Assembly: GCA_020846515.1 (NCBI GenBank)
Contig: JADLDX010000217.1
Location: forward strand, 1 to 6,030
From: Pirellulaceae bacterium
GTDB taxonomy: Bacteria; Planctomycetota; Planctomycetia; Pirellulales; Pirellulaceae
Length of the DNA: 6,030 nucleotides
Direction: 5' to 3'
In this document: in pieces, positions 6,001 to 6,030 of the stretch
Numbering within the stretch: position 1 is the stretch's first letter
Layout of the letters: each line of letters starts with the position of its first letter
Notes under the pieces: model-generated
Databases searched by the model: none
What the model was told of the DNA's origin: nothing
Seen by the model: the letters and a program-made list of their open reading frames with translations, nothing else
Made by a program: the position numbers and the translations under genes

Positions 6001-6030
6001 GCGGCAGCGTGGGCGGGGAGGGCAGGCAGT

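Overview
The window looks like chromosomal DNA from a planctomycete, most likely of the Pirellulaceae (Rhodopirellula/Pirellula/Blastopirellula) type. The evidence is a head-to-tail set of three exported-protein genes from families greatly expanded in that phylum: a PSCyt1/PSCyt2/PSD1 cytochrome-like protein (DUF1549/DUF1553), a DUF1501 protein, and a protein with pre-peptidase C-terminal (PPC) type domains. Weak or absent Shine-Dalgarno sites at some starts and moderate GC content fit the same assignment. Species cannot be told from the window.

Layout. Positions 1-238 (+) are the last 78 codons of a fold-type I aminotransferase, probably the LL-diaminopimelate aminotransferase used in lysine and peptidoglycan precursor synthesis. 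Positions 239-465 are a non-coding gap between convergent genes, with a short ATGGTC repeat cluster and a GTCAATTGAC palindrome. Positions 466-5842 (-) hold the three-gene cluster. Read in its direction of transcription, this is the PSCyt/PSD1 protein (3593-5842), a 23-nt gap, the DUF1501 protein (2211-3569), then the PPC-domain protein (466-2085, or from 2205 if an upstream TTG is used). Positions 5843-6030 are the upstream region, with a weak candidate promoter and a strong GC-rich hairpin that looks like part of a dispersed intergenic repeat.

How the genes work together. All three minus-strand products carry N-terminal export signals. The first has two CH-type cysteine motifs suggesting c-type heme. 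The second has a twin-arginine-like signal and conserved Asp/His/Glu motifs resembling a metal-dependent hydrolase of the alkaline phosphatase/sulfatase type. The third is an all-beta protein with binding-type domains and no visible catalytic centre. I infer one transcription unit building an exported assembly of unknown substrate. The families and the gene pairing are known in planctomycetes, but to my knowledge their biochemical role is not settled. No RNA genes, mobile elements, CRISPR arrays or broken genes were seen.
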